A stretch of DNA of 64,000 nucleotides from Serinus canaria (Eukaryota > Chordata > Aves > Passeriformes > Fringillidae). Shown here piece after piece: positions 61,601-64,000 of this stretch (within the stretch, counting starts at the first letter, position 1; each line of letters opens with the position of its first letter). Below the pieces are notes generated by a model. It was not told the DNA's origin. It saw only the letters and a program-made list of their open reading frames with translations, and did not search any database. The stretch covers positions 73,349,934 through 73,413,933 of the forward strand of contig NC_066313.1 of assembly GCF_022539315.1 (NCBI RefSeq). The letters run 5' to 3'. The position numbers and the translations under genes were made by a program.

Positions 61601-63036
61601 ACTAGTGCTCCATTTGCAATCCTATCCAGAATGGTCACTTTCTCTCTCTTTTTTTTATCCTCTCTTCACTTTGCCTACAGATGTTCTACAACAGTCTCCA
61701 TGTGTACCTTTCGTTTTTGTAAAATGTGTAAAATGAATTTCAAATACCATTCTGTAAAGGACCACTGGATTTTGGAAACACTGTCCTACAATCCCTGGCA
61801 AACATTTCCTGCCATAGTCACGGAAATTAAGAGCACTGTCCAAGATAAGTTCTTGGACTCTCTCAGTAGGAAAAACTGAAAAAAAGCTTTTTGGAGGAAA
61901 ATTCCCCCCTCCTCACTCTGTCTGTAAAACACTTGTGGTTTTCCAAGTGACCTTGGAATAGGTTTCTAATATTTAGTTGCTTAAATGCAACCATTGTGAT
62001 AGTATCATAATCAAGATGGGTCCAAAGAATGTTTTCTTCAGTTACAAACATGTTATCACAGATTAAAATGGGTGTTTGTTAAAATGCATTAATCCACTTC
62101 CAACTGGAAACAAATTTTTACTGTTGGTGGAGGGAGCTGTGACACTTCTAGGTTTTCTGAAAGCAAATCATGTTTCTTAACTTAGAAAAGGGGCTGGTAA
62201 GTTGAGCACTACTTTCCTTAAACCAACTTGTAGCTGTGACCATGCACATTATTTTGAAGTGCCAGCAGTCGTAAATGTTTTCGTATTGCTGGGAAAAGCA
62301 GAAGTACTGGCAACAACAAAAGTGTATTTTGGCAAGCTGTTGAAATCAAAATCAAAGCTCTGGTAACATCTGGTGCTTCTCTCCTGTAAACTGGTACTTG
62401 CTCAGGGCCTCCTACCAACATGGAGAACCTTGTTTAAAAGCACAGGCCAAAATTTTTAAAAGTGCTGCAATGTTTATAGAGTTCCTTGTAACATGAGGCC
62501 AACTCATAACACTGGAAAGTGTAGTACTTATTTTTCCAGTAAGAATAAACTACTTCTAGCCCCAAGAATTGAACTAAAGGGAACAGAGCTCTTAGGTTAC
62601 TATAACTGCAACACAGTGTAGCTTTGGCAACACGTCTCTTTCCATCCTTGATCCCTTTTTCCTTAGTTCTAATACATATTTATCCTTTCACCTGGTAATT
62701 AATCCTTTTCAAAGGCATACTGTTAGAACTTCATTAATTCCTCCCAGTACGGCTTTTATTTAATGTAGAAATGCTCATTTTAATTTTTAAAAAGTGAGTT
62801 CAGAGATCCAGTATTGCAAGTTGCACATGGTTTGTCAAACTGAACCCAAACTCATAATTTCCTTTACTGTTCTCAAGATGAAGGAGTTTTAACTGTATTT
62901 ATTTTACTGCTATAGTCCTAAAATTTACTGATCAAATGCATTTAAAAAAAAAAAAAGTTGCTTTAAGAAATTTTGTGATTCCATTTAGAATGGTGATTTT
63001 AATTTATTGGATCCCTAGTTTAATATTAATTTATGT
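58613..63036. other. Intronic stretch without recognised element
   Basis: AT-rich sequence. Segments at 59690-59950 and 62690-62800 contain repeat-free clusters of TAATTAAT-like words and may be regulatory. Open frames are under 90 codons and overlap on both strands. Confidence 0.45.
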
Positions 63037-63552
63037 TGTCATTTGATCCCAGCCAGCAGCTAAGCATCCATGTAGCAGCTCATTCCCTTACCAACAGTGA
63101 GACAGGAGAGAGAATCAGAAGAGAAAAAGGGAGAAAATTTTGGGGTTGAATTAAAGGCAAGTAAAGGAAAGAGGAAAAAGATCCACCACAAGTGTTGCAA
63201 TGACAATCAGTCGCCACTGCCCACGGGGAGCCTGGTGCCCTCCAGTCTCCAGGCTATGGCCACCATGGCAGACAAGCACACTCAGCTCTATTGCCAAGCA
63301 CAATTAATAGGGAAAGGGATTTCCTGTTGGCCAGTTCAGAGCAGCTGCCCTGGCTGTGTTGCCTCCTGGCCTCTTACCCACCCCAGCCTCCTCTCTGAGG
63401 GGCAGACTGAGCAATGGAGAGAGCCTCACACTCTGCAGGCACTGTTCAGCCAAAACTGTGGTTTGTCATCAGCACTGCTTTAGTCCCAAATCTGGAATGC
63501 AGCATCATTAGGACTGCTACCAAGAAACTCCATCCCAGCTAGACCCAGAACA
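63037..63552 (-). mobile_element. Old LTR of an avian endogenous retrovirus, minus strand
   Basis: From tgtcatttgatcccagcc through cagcagctaagcatcc, gagagaatcagaagag, ggccagttcagagcagctg, ccctggctgtgttgcctcc, gcagactgagcaatggag and agcactgctttagtcccaaa to cccagctagacccagaaca, the order of blocks follows a widespread avian LTR read in antisense (the sense strand begins with the tgtt-type end and GGGATAGAG-like sequence). It is strongly mutated; the TATA region is unrecognisable and no target duplication is certain. The 128-codon frame at 63097-63483 lies within it and is not a gene. Confidence 0.75.
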
Positions 63553-64000
63553 TTTAGCTATTTAAATAAATTAGAAATATATTTATTACTATTTCCTGAT
63601 AACACTTGAACACTTGAACTCTTACATTGCTTTTTTTTCCCTTTAGAAGGCTGTCTTTTTCTGAGACTAATTGGTAGCAGACTATATTATAATTTGCTTA
63701 AAGAGTCAGAACAGACCTGCAGTCCCATCTGCAGCCTCAGCAATGGAAAGGAAATCTATATGCAGCAATATAAATATTATGTTGCATATGCTTTGATAGT
63801 ATATAATTTCATGTCCATGCATTACTTGCAGAAATAAAACACATATTTTTAATAAATTTGGAAAAATCATACAATAATCTAAAGAAAAGAGACAGCAAAA
63901 CAACTGGAGGTGGCATTTTTTTCTAGCACAGGTGCTCTTTAAAATTTTTAACAATTTTGCATTAATTGAGGAAGAAAAGGTATACTGGAGCCCTCATGTA
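63553..64000. other. Intronic stretch at the window edge, nothing recognised
   Basis: AT-rich sequence with one 82-codon minus-strand frame lacking any recognised domain. Confidence 0.5.

Noticed and set aside
63097..63483. Plus-strand open frame of 128 codons
   Set aside because: Lies inside an old antisense LTR; no domain.

Overview
The window is vertebrate and almost entirely intronic. The one piece of protein-coding sequence I can defend is a single 166-base internal exon of glypican-6 (GPC6) on the + strand at 29759-29924. It encodes the cysteine-rich glypican signature, sits between a strong pyrimidine tract plus AG and a GTAAGA donor, and starts in phase 0 and ends in phase 1. Everything to its left is read as the end of a very long upstream intron (intron 3 if numbering follows mammals) and everything to its right as the start of a very long downstream intron (intron 4). 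Other long open frames are short, lack recognisable domains, or lie inside transposons, and I regard them as chance.

The organism is a bird, most likely a passerine. Four separate CR1 LINE remnants are present (11.06-11.95 kb, 14.43-14.95 kb, 23.36-23.68 kb, 34.85-35.63 kb), plus a fifth of an older-looking type (46.13-46.56 kb). There are four LTRs of avian endogenous-retrovirus families (26.6 kb, 50.6 kb, 57.9 kb, 63.0 kb), and no L1 or Alu-like elements. This is the normal repeat mix of a bird genome, and the 26.6 and 50.6 kb LTRs resemble families abundant in songbirds.

Layout. 1-11 kb: AT-rich intron with homopolymer tracts. 11-15 kb: a CR1 with an inverted CR1 piece lodged inside it, then a minus-strand CR1. 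17.2-17.4 kb: a full-length but broken U2 snRNA copy. 23.4 kb: a CR1 nearly identical to the 14.5 kb copy but in opposite orientation. 26.6-27.2 kb: a truncated minus-strand LTR and, just after it, a perfect 17-base-pair hairpin. 29.76-29.92 kb: the GPC6 exon. 33.1-34.1 kb: a block of short open frames with two hydrophobic segments, of unknown origin. 34.8-35.6 kb: a CR1 reverse-transcriptase remnant whose catalytic box is deleted. 38-41 kb: a CA microsatellite, an AT-rich 94-base inverted repeat and a perfect 22-base palindrome. 46.8 kb: a G-quadruplex-like run. 50.6-51.25 kb: an intact solo LTR with a GGGTA target-site duplication. 51.6-51.8 and 55.25-55.45 kb: stretches that look like conserved regulatory elements. 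57.9-58.6 and 63.0-63.55 kb: two old LTRs.

I found no new multi-gene system. The best leads are the unexplained hydrophobic-ORF block at 33.1-34.1 kb, the inverted CR1 pair, the U2 copy, the hairpins, and the candidate enhancers inside the GPC6 introns. All identifications rest on reading the sequence and on knowledge of these families; no search was run.
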